Source: Pseudomonas lurida (GTDB lineage: Bacteria > Pseudomonadota > Gammaproteobacteria > Pseudomonadales > Pseudomonadaceae). From it: a DNA stretch of 64,000 bases. The DNA is taken from positions 479,501 to 543,500 of the forward strand of contig NZ_PDJB01000001.1 in assembly GCF_002563895.1 (NCBI RefSeq), read 5' to 3'. The translations under genes and the position numbers were made by a program. Positions 1 through 9,280 of the stretch are shown one piece after another. The number at the start of each line of letters is the position of its first letter. The first letter of the stretch is position 1. The notes beneath the pieces are model-generated. The model worked only from the letters and a program-made list of their open reading frames with translations. It was not told where the DNA came from and searched no databases.

Positions 1-1
1 C

Positions 2-1141
2 GAGCCCGTACGTGAAATCGCCCGCGACCCCGAACTGGCGTACAAGTACACCGGCAAAGGCAACCTGGTTGCAGTGATTTCCGATGGCACCGCGATTCTT
101 GGCCTGGGTAACCTCGGCCCATTGGCTTCCAAGCCAGTCATGGAAGGTAAAGGCGTGCTGTTCAAGCGCTTTGCCGGCATCGACGTTTTCGACATCGAAG
201 TCGACTCCGAAAGCCCGCAGGCTTTCATCGACACGGTCAAGCGCATTTCCATCACCTTCGGTGGCATCAACCTGGAAGACATCAAGGCACCTGAGTGCTT
301 CGAGATCGAAAAGGCCTTGATCGAACAGTGCGACATTCCGGTATTCCACGATGACCAGCACGGCACCGCGATCGTTACCGCGGCCGGCATGATCAACGCC
401 CTGGAAATCGCTGGCAAGACCCTGGCTGACGCACAGATCGTCTGCCTGGGCGCCGGCGCTGCGGCCATCTCCTGCATGAAGTTGCTGGTGAGCATGGGCG
501 CCAAGCTGGAAAACATCTTCATGGTCGACAGCAAGGGCGTGGTCCAGTCCGAGCGTACCGACCTGAACCAGTACAAGGCGATGTTTGCCCACGCGACTGA
601 CAAGCGCACCCTGGCTGACGCCCTCGACGGTGCAGACGTGTTCGTCGGCCTGTCCGGCCCGAACCTGCTGAGCGCCGAAGGCCTCAAGTCCATGGCGGCC
701 AACCCGATCGTGTTCGCCTGCTCCAACCCTGATCCAGAGATCTCTCCGGAACTGGCTCACGCCACCCGTAGCGACGTGATCATGGCGACCGGCCGTTCGG
801 ACTACCCGAACCAGGTCAACAACGTGCTGGGCTTCCCGTTCATCTTCCGTGGTGCCCTGGACGTTCGCGCCAAGCGCATCAACGAAGAGATGAAAGTAGC
901 GGCCGCCAACGCCCTGCGTGAACTGGCCAAGCTGCCGGTGCCACAGGAAGTGTGCGACGCCTACGGCGGTATCAAGCTGGAATTCGGTCGTGAGTACATC
1001 ATTCCGAAACCCATGGATAAGCGCCTGATCACCCTGATCTCGGATGCCGTGGCCAAAGCCGCCATCGAGACCGGCGTGGCCACCCTGCCCTATCCGAAGC
1101 ACTACCCACTGCAAAGTGTGGATGATGTGTTCAACGGCTAA
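2..1141 (+). CDS. maeB: NADP-dependent malic enzyme (5' end outside window)
   Basis: Oxidative decarboxylation of malate to pyruvate, giving NADPH and linking the TCA cycle to pyruvate. The reading frame is open from base 2 through the left window edge, so the start lies outside; about 379 residues are present of the roughly 420 usual for the short form without a phosphotransacetylase domain. The substrate region DGTAILGLGNLGPLASKPVM and the catalytic stretch FHDDQHGTAIV are visible near the left end. A Rossmann nucleotide site (VCLGAGAAAISC) and the late NNVLGFPFIFRGALD motif follow. The short form and the position before ponA match the Pseudomonas arrangement. The gene ends 15 bp before a strong terminator. 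Confidence 0.95.
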   Translation, partial: EPVREIARDPELAYKYTGKGNLVAVISDGTAILGLGNLGPLASKPVMEGKGVLFKRFAGIDVFDIEVDSESPQAFIDTVKRISITFGGINLEDIKAPECFEIEKALIEQCDIPVFHDDQHGTAIVTAAGMINALEIAGKTLADAQIVCLGAGAAAISCMKLLVSMGAKLENIFMVDSKGVVQSERTDLNQYKAMFAHATDKRTLADALDGADVFVGLSGPNLLSAEGLKSMAANPIVFACSNPDPEISPELAHATRSDVIMATGRSDYPNQVNNVLGFPFIFRGALDVRAKRINEEMKVAAANALRELAKLPVPQEVCDAYGGIKLEFGREYIIPKPMDKRLITLISDAVAKAAIETGVATLPYPKHYPLQSVDDVFNG

Positions 1142-1155
1142 GCCGTTGTAGCGCA

Positions 1156-1199
1156 CCAACAAAAAGCCCCGGCTCTCACGAGTCGGGGCTTTTTGTTGG
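1156..1199. terminator. Bidirectional rho-independent terminator between maeB and ponA
   Basis: A 15-bp perfect stem runs from CCAACAAAAAGCCCC to its complement GGGGCTTTTTGTTGG, with a short loop. An A-run leads and a T-run follows, so it can end transcripts from both sides. It serves the converging malic enzyme and ponA genes. Confidence 0.9.
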
Positions 1200-1233
1200 G
1201 GGGCGATAAGCGTCAAGCCTGCGCAGCAGCAAC

Positions 1234-1261
1234 TGTGGGAACGGGCTTGCCCGCTCCCACA
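1234..1261. repeat. Single REP element
   Basis: A 28-nt imperfect palindrome, TGTGGGAACGGGC followed by its mirror GCCCGCTCCCACA. It matches the REP family that recurs in pairs at 17.1, 18.4, 20.9, 39.5, 47.9 and 53.3 kb. It lies between the terminator and the 3' end of ponA. Confidence 0.75.
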
Positions 1262-1272
1262 TTCGGTCTGCG

Positions 1273-3735
1273 TTAGAACAGGTCGATCGGCGCCGCCTCA
1301 TCCGCCGGCAGCGGGCTGCCCGGTGCTACGCCATTGCCCAGCTCGTTGACCGATGGCGGCGTGTCTTCGCTCTTGAACAGTTCGAAGTACGCATTCGGCG
1401 TGCTTGGCGAGGCGGCGCGGCCGCTGACCGGGTCGATGCGCAGGCTGAGGATGCCTTCCGGTTCCGGCTGCGTATGCGGCGGTTTGTCCTTCAAGGCCGC
1501 GCCCATGTAGCTCATCCAGATCGGCAGCGCGACGGTACCGCCGAACTCGCGGCGGCCGAGGCTCTCCGGCTGATCGTAGCCGGTCCACACGGTGGTCACG
1601 TAGTCGGCGTTGTAGCCAGAGAACCAGGCATCCTTGGACTCGTTGGTAGTACCGGTCTTGCCGGCGATGTCCGGACGGTTCAGCGCCAGTGCGCGGCGGC
1701 CGGTACCTTTCTTGATCACGTCTTCCAGGATGCTGTTGAGAATATAAGTGGTACGGCCGTCGACAATGCGCTCGGCAACCGCGGGCGCCTGGGGCTCGGC
1801 CGGGGTGGTATTGGCGGCCGGCGTGGTGCCTGGGGTCGGCTCGATGGTGATGCCGCCATTGCTCGGCGCCGCCAGGCCATCGGTCGCCGCCACGCCATTC
1901 ACCACATCACCCGGCACGCGTGGCGGGTTGGCGGTGAACAGGGTGTCGCCGTTGCGGCTTTCGATCTTGTCGATCAGGTACGGCGCGATCTTGTAGCCGC
2001 CATTGGCAAAGGTGCTCCAGCCCGTGGCGATTTCCATCGGCGTGAGGGTCGCGGTGCCCAGGGCCAGGGACAGGTTTGGCGGCAGGTCCGATTTGGCGAA
2101 CCCGAAGCGCGTCATGTAATCGATGGTCTTGCCGACGCCCATCGCCTGCAGCAGGCGAATCGACACCAGGTTGCGCGATTTATACAGCGCCTCGCGGATA
2201 CGGATCGGGCCGAGGAAGGTGTTGGTATCGTTCTTCGGGCGCCAGACCTTGTCCAGGTACTCGTCCACAAACACGATCGGTGCATCGTTGACCAGGCTGG
2301 CGGCGGTGTAGCCGTTGTCCAGCGCAGCGCTGTAGATGAACGGCTTGAAGCTCGAGCCTGGTTGGCGCTTGGCCTGGGTGGCACGGTTGTAATTGCTCTG
2401 TTCGAACGCGAAGCCGCCAACCAGGGCGCGGATCGCACCGTTCTGCGGGTCCAGCGACACCAGTGCACCTTGGGCCAGCGGCACCTGGCTGAATTTGAGG
2501 CTGTCGTCTTTCTGGCGTTGCACGCGGATCAAATCACCCACCTGCGCGACGTCCGATGGCTGCTTGGGCATCGCCCCCATGCTGTTGGTGTTCAGGAACG
2601 GCCGCGCCCATTTCATGCTGTCCCACGCCACATGGGCTTCGCCGGTGCGGGTCAGCACCTGCAGGCCGTCTTTCTTCACTTGGGTAACGATGGCAGGTTC
2701 CAGGCCGCTGATCGGGCGTTGCTTGCTCAGCTCGGTGGTCCAGGCGCTCAGCGTCTTGCCCGGCAGGCGCGATTCAGGGCCTCGGTAGCCATGGCGCTGG
2801 TCGTAGGTGATCAGGCCGGAGTGCACCGAGGTATTGGCGATTTCCTGCAGGTCGCTCGGCACGGTGGTGGTCACGCGGAAACCTTCGGTATAGGCCTCGC
2901 TGCCGTAGCGGCCGACCATCTCGGCACGCGCCATTTCGGCGATATAGGGTGCGTTCACTTCCGGCGTCGGCACGTGGTAGCTGGCGTTCAGGGGTTCGGC
3001 GATAGCGCTTTCGTAAGCGGTCTGGTCGATCTTGCCCAGCTTGTACATGCGCCCCAGGATCCAGTCGCGGCGTTCTTTGCTGCGCGCCGGGTTGGCCAGG
3101 GGGTTGAAGCGTGAAGGGGCTTTTGGCAGGCCGGCGATCATGGCCATCTGCGCCAGGCTGGCGTCACGGATGGACTTGCCGTAATAGACCTGAGAGGCCG
3201 CTTCGATCCCGTATGCGCGGTTGCCCAGGTAGATCTTGTTGACGTACAGCTCGAGGATCTCGTCCTTGGTCAACTGGCGCTCGATCTGCAGGGCCAGGAG
3301 GATTTCAGTGGCCTTGCGCGAAAAGCTGCGTTCGCTGGTGAGGAAGAAGTTCTTCGCCACCTGCATGGTGATGGTGCTGCCGCCGGATTGAATGTGTCCG
3401 CTTTTTACCAATTGAGTGGCTGCACGCACCAGGCTGCTGGGGTCGACGCCATAGTGGTTGGCAAAATTATCGTCTTCGGCCGAGAGCAGGGCACTGATGA
3501 AATTGGGTGGAATATCGGCAAAACGGATCGGTGTGCGGCGCATTTCGCCGAACTCCGCGATCAGTTTTTCATCGCTGCTGTAGACCCGCAAAGGAATCTG
3601 CAACTGGATACTTCTGAGGGCCTCTACCGAGGGCAAACCCGGACTAAGGTAGAGGTAGGCCCCGCTGAGCACGAGCAGCAGCCCGCAAACGATGGCGACA
3701 ATGGAGTACCCGAAAAACTTCAGCAGACGAATCAA
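1273..3735 (-). CDS. ponA: Penicillin-binding protein 1A, bifunctional transglycosylase/transpeptidase
   Basis: Inner-membrane enzyme that polymerises and cross-links peptidoglycan. The 820-residue product has the family's usual length. An N-terminal membrane anchor spans roughly residues 8-28. The GT51 glycosyltransferase domain follows, with the catalytic-Glu motif EDDNFANHYG near residue 88 and GGSTITMQVAKN. An OB-like region precedes the transpeptidase domain, with GSSFKPF (the SxxK motif, serine near 461), SRN, and KTGTT. The C-terminal tail is Pro/Ala-rich. It is divergent from the pilus operon, an old synteny in gammaproteobacteria. Start ATG at 3735. Confidence 0.96.
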   Translation of the reverse strand: MIRLLKFFGYSIVAIVCGLLLVLSGAYLYLSPGLPSVEALRSIQLQIPLRVYSSDEKLIAEFGEMRRTPIRFADIPPNFISALLSAEDDNFANHYGVDPSSLVRAATQLVKSGHIQSGGSTITMQVAKNFFLTSERSFSRKATEILLALQIERQLTKDEILELYVNKIYLGNRAYGIEAASQVYYGKSIRDASLAQMAMIAGLPKAPSRFNPLANPARSKERRDWILGRMYKLGKIDQTAYESAIAEPLNASYHVPTPEVNAPYIAEMARAEMVGRYGSEAYTEGFRVTTTVPSDLQEIANTSVHSGLITYDQRHGYRGPESRLPGKTLSAWTTELSKQRPISGLEPAIVTQVKKDGLQVLTRTGEAHVAWDSMKWARPFLNTNSMGAMPKQPSDVAQVGDLIRVQRQKDDSLKFSQVPLAQGALVSLDPQNGAIRALVGGFAFEQSNYNRATQAKRQPGSSFKPFIYSAALDNGYTAASLVNDAPIVFVDEYLDKVWRPKNDTNTFLGPIRIREALYKSRNLVSIRLLQAMGVGKTIDYMTRFGFAKSDLPPNLSLALGTATLTPMEIATGWSTFANGGYKIAPYLIDKIESRNGDTLFTANPPRVPGDVVNGVAATDGLAAPSNGGITIEPTPGTTPAANTTPAEPQAPAVAERIVDGRTTYILNSILEDVIKKGTGRRALALNRPDIAGKTGTTNESKDAWFSGYNADYVTTVWTGYDQPESLGRREFGGTVALPIWMSYMGAALKDKPPHTQPEPEGILSLRIDPVSGRAASPSTPNAYFELFKSEDTPPSVNELGNGVAPGSPLPADEAAPIDLF

Positions 3736-3953
3736 GGCTTTTGGATTTCCAGAGAAAAGAATGGGTTAGGCGTCGGGGCATGCATGGCAAACGATGGATC
3801 GACCCGAGCTGCAGATAAAAAGCGGGAAAAAACGCTGGGCATTAAAGCATTTTTCGACTTCGGGCGTCATTCGCACCTGCTCAACAAGTCGACCGAATGC
3901 ATGGCGCCCAGCGGCAATCAGGCGGTAAGACAGGCAAAGTTTTAGGGAGTTTT

Positions 3954-4607
3954 ATGAGAAAGGGATTTTTCACGCGCAAAGTCGACACGCTGCTGGGCGT
4001 CGACATCAATGACACCACCATTCGGCTGGTGCAGCTGGGCTGCTCGGCGTCAGGCTACAACGTCCAGGCCTACGTCACGCAGGCACTGCCTGCGCACACG
4101 GTGGTCGACAGCACGCTTCTCGATCTTGATGGCGTGGGGCGCGCGCTGCGCAGTGCGTTATCGCGGTTGTCGACATCGGCCCGAGGCGCTGCCGCTGCCG
4201 TGGCTGGGCCCTCGGTGATCACGCGGATGATCGAGATGGAGGCCGGGCTGACTGACGATGAGATGGGCTGGATGATCCAGATGGAGGCAGACCAGTACAT
4301 TCCCTATCCTCTGGATGATGTGGCCATCGACTTTCAAGTGCGCGGGCCAAGCGCACTGGACCCCGGCCGTATCGAGGTGCTGTTGGCGGCGTGCCTGAAG
4401 GAACAGGTCGAAGCCAGGGAGACGGTTTTGGCTCTGGCCGGGTTGGTGCCGAGGGTGGTCGATGTCGAAGCGTTTGCATTGGCGCGCGCTTGCAGTCAGG
4501 ATTTCGCCAGCTTCACGCCGAGCGATCGAGTCGATGGTGCACAATGGGCCGTGGATGCCCAAGGGATGGGAGTTGCTTGCGGGTTGGCCCTGAGGAGTTT
4601 CGCTTGA
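3954..4607 (+). CDS. pilM: Shortened PilM, type IV pilus inner-membrane platform protein
   Basis: PilM is a cytoplasmic actin-like ATP-binding protein that docks on the PilN N-terminus. This copy has 217 residues against about 354 in P. aeruginosa. Residues 1-181 look like ordinary PilM: the first phosphate loop LLGVDINDTTIRLVQL, then the region to VVDVEAFALARA. About 20 unrelated-looking residues follow, then the family's very last residues, GVACGLALRSF. The second phosphate loop and adenosine motif are therefore missing while the C-terminus is kept, which suggests an in-frame internal deletion. The ATG at 3954 follows GGGAG by six bases. The stop overlaps the pilN start (TTGA). A frame-preserving deletion suggests the gene is still used, but ATP binding is doubtful. 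Confidence 0.85.
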   Translation: MRKGFFTRKVDTLLGVDINDTTIRLVQLGCSASGYNVQAYVTQALPAHTVVDSTLLDLDGVGRALRSALSRLSTSARGAAAAVAGPSVITRMIEMEAGLTDDEMGWMIQMEADQYIPYPLDDVAIDFQVRGPSALDPGRIEVLLAACLKEQVEARETVLALAGLVPRVVDVEAFALARACSQDFASFTPSDRVDGAQWAVDAQGMGVACGLALRSFA

Positions 4608-5158
4608 AGACACGAATCAACCTATTGCCTTGGCGCCAGGCGCTGGCAGAGCGGCGACGCAAGTATTTGCTGGCGGGTTTGCTCGCGTTCGCCTGCGCGG
4701 CGCTCGCAGCCGTGTGGCTGGCGGACCAGGTGATCGACCAGGCAATCGACCGGCAGGTGACTCGCAATGACCATCTGGGCAAGGAGATCAACGGCCTGGA
4801 TTCACGCATCAGGACCATCGATGACCTGCAGGCGCGAAGCCAGCAGTTGGCGCAGCGCATGAAGGTCGTGCAAGACCTGCATGACTCTCGCTCCTCCGGT
4901 GCCCAGTTGTTGGACCAGTTGGCGCGCGCCGTGCCAGACGGCGTGCACCTGCATGAAGTGGTGGCGAAGGGTGACACGGTGAGTATCAGCGGCAGCGCAG
5001 AGTCCAGCCAGGATATCGCCCAGTTGATGCGCCGCCTCGAGGCGGCGGAAGGTGCCCATTCCACTCGACTGCAACATGTGCGCACAGATGGCGCGCGCGG
5101 CAACAACGAATTCCAGCTGATGGTGCGTCAGGGAGAGTCCTCCGAGGCTCAACCTTGA
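4604..5158 (+). CDS. pilN: PilN, type IV pilus alignment subcomplex
   Basis: Single-pass inner-membrane protein that binds PilM with its cytoplasmic N-terminus and PilO with its periplasmic part. The 184-residue product begins with the diagnostic PilN motif MKTRINLLPWR, the segment that binds PilM. A transmembrane helix follows at about residues 21-41, then a periplasmic coiled coil and a ferredoxin-like domain. Length is near normal. The TTG start is chosen because it places the conserved motif at residue 1 and overlaps the pilM stop by four bases. PilN looks intact although both partners are altered. Confidence 0.88.
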   Translation: MKTRINLLPWRQALAERRRKYLLAGLLAFACAALAAVWLADQVIDQAIDRQVTRNDHLGKEINGLDSRIRTIDDLQARSQQLAQRMKVVQDLHDSRSSGAQLLDQLARAVPDGVHLHEVVAKGDTVSISGSAESSQDIAQLMRRLEAAEGAHSTRLQHVRTDGARGNNEFQLMVRQGESSEAQP

Positions 5159-6126
5159 GCCTGCCAAGGCTCGATCTTTCTGCACTCACTCACAACGCTG
5201 CAAAATGGCCCCTACCAGGCAAGGCCCTGTTGGGCTGCGCGTTGGCGGGCGCAGTGTTTGTGGTGGGCGACTTCATTTACCTGAGCCCGTCGCGGCAACG
5301 GTTGCACGGGGTCGAGGCGCAGGAAGTGGTCCTGCAGCAGCAAGTCGTCGAAAAGGCTTCCCTGGTTGCCAGCCTTGAGGCGCGTGCGCAGCCACTCCAG
5401 CTCATGCAGGCCAAGGCCGATGCACTGTTGCAGGCATTGCCGGGTGCGTCCGAGATGCCTGGCTTGCTGGACGACCTCGCGCGCTTGGCACTGGCCAATG
5501 GCTTATGGGTAGAAAGCGTCACCCCGCTGGATGAGCAGGCTCGACCGTTCTATCACGAGCAGCCTGTGCAGCTCGGCTTGACGGGGGCTTACCACGACCT
5601 GGCAACGTTCCTGAGCGGCCTGGCCGGGCTCGCGCGCATCGCCACGGTGCACGACGTTGCCTTGCGCCGTGATGGCAAACTGCTGCGTCTTGATCTGCTG
5701 GCCAAGACCTACTGGCAGGCGCAGCAAGGCGTTGGCCTGGGCGGGCGGGGCTTGCAAGGGCAGGCTTTTGTGTATGACTCCTCCGGTCTGCGCGATCCTT
5801 TTCAACGGCTTGCCGTCCAGGTCGAACATTCGCCTGGCCGGCCTGCCCGGGCGCCGGATCTCACCCGATCGCGTGGAGCCCTGGAAGGCCTTGCAATGGA
5901 CCAGTTCGAAATGGTCGGCACGCTGTCCCGTGGCGTGCGGGCGTTCGTCCTGCTGCGTGCGGCAAACACGGTGTATCGGCTGGCGGTCGGTGACTACCTG
6001 GGGCCGGACCATGGACGGGTCACGGCCATCCATGAGCGTCACGTCGAACTGGTCGAGCTGTTCCCCGATGGTCAGGGTGCATGGCTGGAGCGCCCGCGGA
6101 TCCTGGTGTTAAACGTCAACTCATAA
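5155..6126 (+). CDS. PilO-PilP fusion protein
   Basis: A single 323-residue frame holds two proteins that are normally separate. Residues 1 to about 195 are PilO-like: a transmembrane helix at 22-42, a coiled coil (EAQEVVLQQQVVEKASLVASL spread over 54-74) and a ferredoxin-like domain. Residues about 206-320 are PilP-like: a proline-poor beta domain running from YDSSGLRDPF through YRLAVGDYLGPDHGRV. PilP is normally an outer-membrane-tethered lipoprotein that touches PilQ. Here there is no signal peptide or lipobox, so the PilP part would be anchored to the inner membrane through PilO. TTG start, four-base overlap with pilN. No internal stop or frameshift is visible. Confidence 0.85.
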   Translation: MSLPRLDLSALTHNAAKWPLPGKALLGCALAGAVFVVGDFIYLSPSRQRLHGVEAQEVVLQQQVVEKASLVASLEARAQPLQLMQAKADALLQALPGASEMPGLLDDLARLALANGLWVESVTPLDEQARPFYHEQPVQLGLTGAYHDLATFLSGLAGLARIATVHDVALRRDGKLLRLDLLAKTYWQAQQGVGLGGRGLQGQAFVYDSSGLRDPFQRLAVQVEHSPGRPARAPDLTRSRGALEGLAMDQFEMVGTLSRGVRAFVLLRAANTVYRLAVGDYLGPDHGRVTAIHERHVELVELFPDGQGAWLERPRILVLNVNS

Positions 6127-6138
6127 CGGAATCAAGCA

Positions 6139-7521
6139 ATGAAAAGGACCTTCTCGTCCTTCGGTGTGGCGCTATGGATAGCGTTTACGGCACCGATGGC
6201 TGCTGCTGTACCCAATCGTGTAGACCTGATCCAGTTGCCACCCCCTGGCAACGCCACGTCGAGCGTCTACTCGGGTGACAAGCTCAACCTCAACTTCCAG
6301 AGCATCGAGTTGCGCACGGCGTTGCAGCAAATTGCCGACGTGGCAGGCCTCAACCTTGTGGCGAGTGATGAAGTGCAGGGGGCGATCACCCTGCGCCTCA
6401 AGGATGTACCCTGGGACCAGGCGCTGGACCTGGTGCTGCAAGCCAAAGGCCTGGATAAGCGGTTGAAAGCCGGCGTATTGCTGGTCGCGCCCGCCGAAGA
6501 GTTGGCCGCGCGCGAGCTGCTGACCCTGGAGTCGCGCAAGCAAATGGCCGAATTGGCGCCGTTGCGTCGGGAGCTGTTGCAGGTCAATTACGCCAAGGCG
6601 GCGGACCTGGCCAAGTTGTTCCAGTCGGTCACGGGCCTGGAGGGTGTGACCGATGAGCGTGGCTCGGTGGCGGTCGATGATCGCACCAACAACATCATCG
6701 CCTACCAGACCGGCGAGCGACTGGAAGAGCTGCGGCGGATCGTGGCGCAGCTGGATATTCCCGTGCGTCAGGTGATGATCGAGGCGCGGATTGTCGAGGC
6801 CAATGTCGATTACGACAGAAGCCTGGGTGCGCGCTGGGGTGGGCGACTCAATCGTGGCCACTGGGGCGCTGGCGGCATTGCGAAGCCTTCGCCTGAGGGG
6901 GCTGAGCCCTCTGAGAACCCGCCCAGCTCGCCGTTTGTCGACCTGGGGTCGCTGACCGGCACCTCCGGCCTGGGCATCGCCTTTATCACCGACAACCTGC
7001 TGCTGGACCTGGAACTCACCGCCATGGAAAAAACCGGCAACGGCGAAATCGTCTCGCAACCCAAGGTCGTCACTTCCGACAAGGAAACCGCACGCATCCT
7101 CAAGGGCACCGAGATCCCCTATCAGGAATCCAGCTCCAGCGGCGCCACGTCGGTGTCGTTCAAGGAGGCGTCGCTGTCGCTGGAGGTGACCCCGCAGATC
7201 ACCCCCGACGATCGCGTGATCATGGAGGTCAAGGTCACCAAGGATGAGCCCGACTACCTGAACAAGCTCAATGACGTGCCGCCGATCAAGAAAAACGAGG
7301 TCAACGCCAAGGTGCTGGTCAAGGATGGCGAGACCATCGTCATCGGCGGGGTTTTCTCCAATACCCAAAGCAAAGTGGTAGATAAAGTGCCATTTTTGGG
7401 CGATGTGCCGTATCTTGGCCGCCTTTTCCGGCGCGATGTGCTGGCGGAGAAAAAATCCGAGCTGCTGGTATTCCTGACTCCGCGTATTATGAATAACCAG
7501 GCGATTGCTGTGAGTCGTTGA
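6139..7521 (+). CDS. pilQ: Short PilQ-type secretin without AMIN domains
   Basis: Outer-membrane secretin pore. The 460-residue product is well short of P. aeruginosa PilQ (about 714). A signal peptide covers residues 1-23. The STN/N0 domain follows almost at once (about 50-105), then a NolW/N1 repeat (about 147-210), and the secretin core (about 280-455) with [16 protein letters not shown] and the late motif [16 protein letters not shown]. The peptidoglycan-binding AMIN domains that should precede STN are absent. The architecture is closer in size to the E. coli DNA-uptake secretin HofQ. It is the last pilus gene, four bases before aroK, with a 12-base gap after the fusion gene. Confidence 0.9.
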   Translation: MKRTFSSFGVALWIAFTAPMAAAVPNRVDLIQLPPPGNATSSVYSGDKLNLNFQSIELRTALQQIADVAGLNLVASDEVQGAITLRLKDVPWDQALDLVLQAKGLDKRLKAGVLLVAPAEELAARELLTLESRKQMAELAPLRRELLQVNYAKAADLAKLFQSVTGLEGVTDERGSVAVDDRTNNIIAYQTGERLEELRRIVAQLDIPVRQVMIEARIVEANVDYDRSLGARWGGRLNRGHWGAGGIAKPSPEGAEPSENPPSSPFVDLGSLTGTSGLGIAFITDNLLLDLELTAMEKTGNGEIVSQPKVVTSDKETARILKGTEIPYQESSSSGATSVSFKEASLSLEVTPQITPDDRVIMEVKVTKDEPDYLNKLNDVPPIKKNEVNAKVLVKDGETIVIGGVFSNTQSKVVDKVPFLGDVPYLGRLFRRDVLAEKKSELLVFLTPRIMNNQAIAVSR

Positions 7522-7525
7522 TTCT

Positions 7526-8044
7526 GTGCGAAATTTGATTCTTGTAGGACCGATGGGGGCTGGAAAAAGCACCATCGGCCGTTTGCTGGCCAAAGAGCTG
7601 CGCCTGCCGTTCAAAGATTCCGACAAGGAAATTGAATTGCGCACGGGTGCCAATATCCCATGGATCTTCGATAAGGAAGGCGAGCTGGGCTTTCGTGACC
7701 GTGAGCAGGCGATGATTGCCGAGCTGTGCGGCTGCGATGGCGTGGTGTTGGCAACTGGCGGTGGCGCAGTGATGCGTGATGAAAACCGCCGCGCGCTGCA
7801 TGCCGGTGGTCGGGTGGTTTATCTGCATGCGTCGGTCGAGCAGCAGGTGGGCCGCACCGCCCGTGATCGCAATCGCCCGTTGCTGCGCACCGCCGACCCG
7901 GCAAAGACCTTGCGGGACCTGCTCACGCTGCGCGATCCGCTGTATCGGGAAATCGCCGATCTGGTGGTAGAAACCGATGAGCGGCCACCTCGGATGGTAG
8001 TCCTCGACATTCTTGAACGCCTGCAACGGCTGCCACCCCGTTAA
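7526..8044 (+). CDS. aroK: Shikimate kinase
   Basis: Phosphorylates shikimate to shikimate 3-phosphate in aromatic amino acid synthesis. The 172-residue product opens with the P-loop GPMGAGKST at residues 8-16. It then carries the shikimate-binding Asp (FKDSDKEIE), the GGGAV turn of Walker B character and the LID arginines ([11 protein letters not shown]). The GTG start puts the P-loop at the family's normal place and lies four bases after pilQ, so it is probably cotranscribed with it. Confidence 0.96.
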   Translation: MRNLILVGPMGAGKSTIGRLLAKELRLPFKDSDKEIELRTGANIPWIFDKEGELGFRDREQAMIAELCGCDGVVLATGGGAVMRDENRRALHAGGRVVYLHASVEQQVGRTARDRNRPLLRTADPAKTLRDLLTLRDPLYREIADLVVETDERPPRMVVLDILERLQRLPPR

Positions 8045-8169
8045 AGCCAGGCCCGAAATGCGCTATTCTCGGCGGCGCGCCATTGCCCTCCAGGGTGTGG
8101 CGTAGAGCCATCAGGTGATGTCAGGTCTTGGCGTCGCCGGTCGTCACTACATCTTCAACGCGGGGACAC

Positions 8170-9270
8170 ATGCAGACACTTAAGGTCGATCTAGGCGAGC
8201 GCAGCTACCCGATCCATATTGGCGAGGGTCTGTTGGACCAGCCCGAATTGCTCGCACCGCATATTGCCGGGCGGCAAGTGGCGATCATCTCCAACGAAAC
8301 GGTCGCGCCGCTGTATCTTGAGCGTCTGAGCCGCAGCCTGGCGGCGTATTCCGTGATCTCCGTGATCCTGCCCGACGGCGAAGCCCACAAGAACTGGGAA
8401 ACCCTGCAACTGATCTTTGATGGCTTGCTGACTGCACGCCATGACCGCCGCACCACGGTGATCGCCCTGGGCGGCGGTGTGATCGGCGACATGGCCGGCT
8501 TCGCAGCGGCCTGTTACCAGCGTGGCGTGGACTTTATCCAGGTGCCGACCACCTTGCTGTCCCAGGTCGATTCGTCGGTGGGCGGCAAGACGGGCATCAA
8601 CCATCCGCTGGGCAAGAACATGGTGGGCGCGTTCTACCAGCCCCAAGCCGTGCTGATCGACACCGCGACCCTGAACACCTTGCCGCCACGCGAGTTGTCG
8701 GCGGGCCTGGCGGAAGTCATCAAGTACGGGTTGATCTGCGACGAACCGTTCCTGGCCTGGCTGGAAGCACACGTCGACGCACTGCGCAAACTCGACCAGG
8801 TGGCACTGACCGAAGCCATTTCCCGTTCCTGCGCCGCCAAGGCGCTGGTGGTAAATGCCGACGAACGGGAGTCCGGCGTACGGGCCACCTTGAATCTGGG
8901 CCACACCTTCGGGCATGCGATCGAAACGCACATGGGCTATGGTGTGTGGTTGCATGGGGAAGCCGTAGCGGCTGGCACTGTGATGGCATTGGAGATGTCG
9001 CAGCGCCTGGGTTGGATCAGCGCTCAAGAGCGTGATCGTGGCATCCGCCTGTTCCAGCGCGCCGGTTTGCCGGTCATTCCGCCTGAGGAGATGACTGAGG
9101 CGGACTTCCTCGAACATATGGCGATAGACAAGAAAGTGATCGACGGTCGACTGCGACTGGTGCTGCTGCGCCATATGGGCGAAGCGGTCGTGACCGACGA
9201 TTATCCGAAAGAGATTTTACAGGCCACGCTGGGAGCGGATTACCGCGCCCTGGCCCAGCTTAAAGGTTAA
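8170..9270 (+). CDS. aroB: 3-dehydroquinate synthase
   Basis: Converts DAHP to 3-dehydroquinate, the second step of the shikimate pathway, using NAD+ and a divalent metal. The 366-residue product has family length. Visible are the NAD-binding [15 protein letters not shown], the substrate loop [21 protein letters not shown], and the metal ligands in [12 protein letters not shown] and LHGEAV. The ATG at 8170 is preferred to an in-frame start 42 bases upstream because [15 protein letters not shown] is the normal N-terminus. The 125-base gap from aroK may hold a separate promoter. Confidence 0.97.
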   Translation: MQTLKVDLGERSYPIHIGEGLLDQPELLAPHIAGRQVAIISNETVAPLYLERLSRSLAAYSVISVILPDGEAHKNWETLQLIFDGLLTARHDRRTTVIALGGGVIGDMAGFAAACYQRGVDFIQVPTTLLSQVDSSVGGKTGINHPLGKNMVGAFYQPQAVLIDTATLNTLPPRELSAGLAEVIKYGLICDEPFLAWLEAHVDALRKLDQVALTEAISRSCAAKALVVNADERESGVRATLNLGHTFGHAIETHMGYGVWLHGEAVAAGTVMALEMSQRLGWISAQERDRGIRLFQRAGLPVIPPEEMTEADFLEHMAIDKKVIDGRLRLVLLRHMGEAVVTDDYPKEILQATLGADYRALAQLKG

Positions 9271-9280
9271 TAAGATCGCG

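Noticed and set aside
1474..3114. Long plus-strand ORF of 546 codons opposite ponA
   Set aside because: Antisense shadow; the minus-strand frame has clear PBP1A motifs and normal length.
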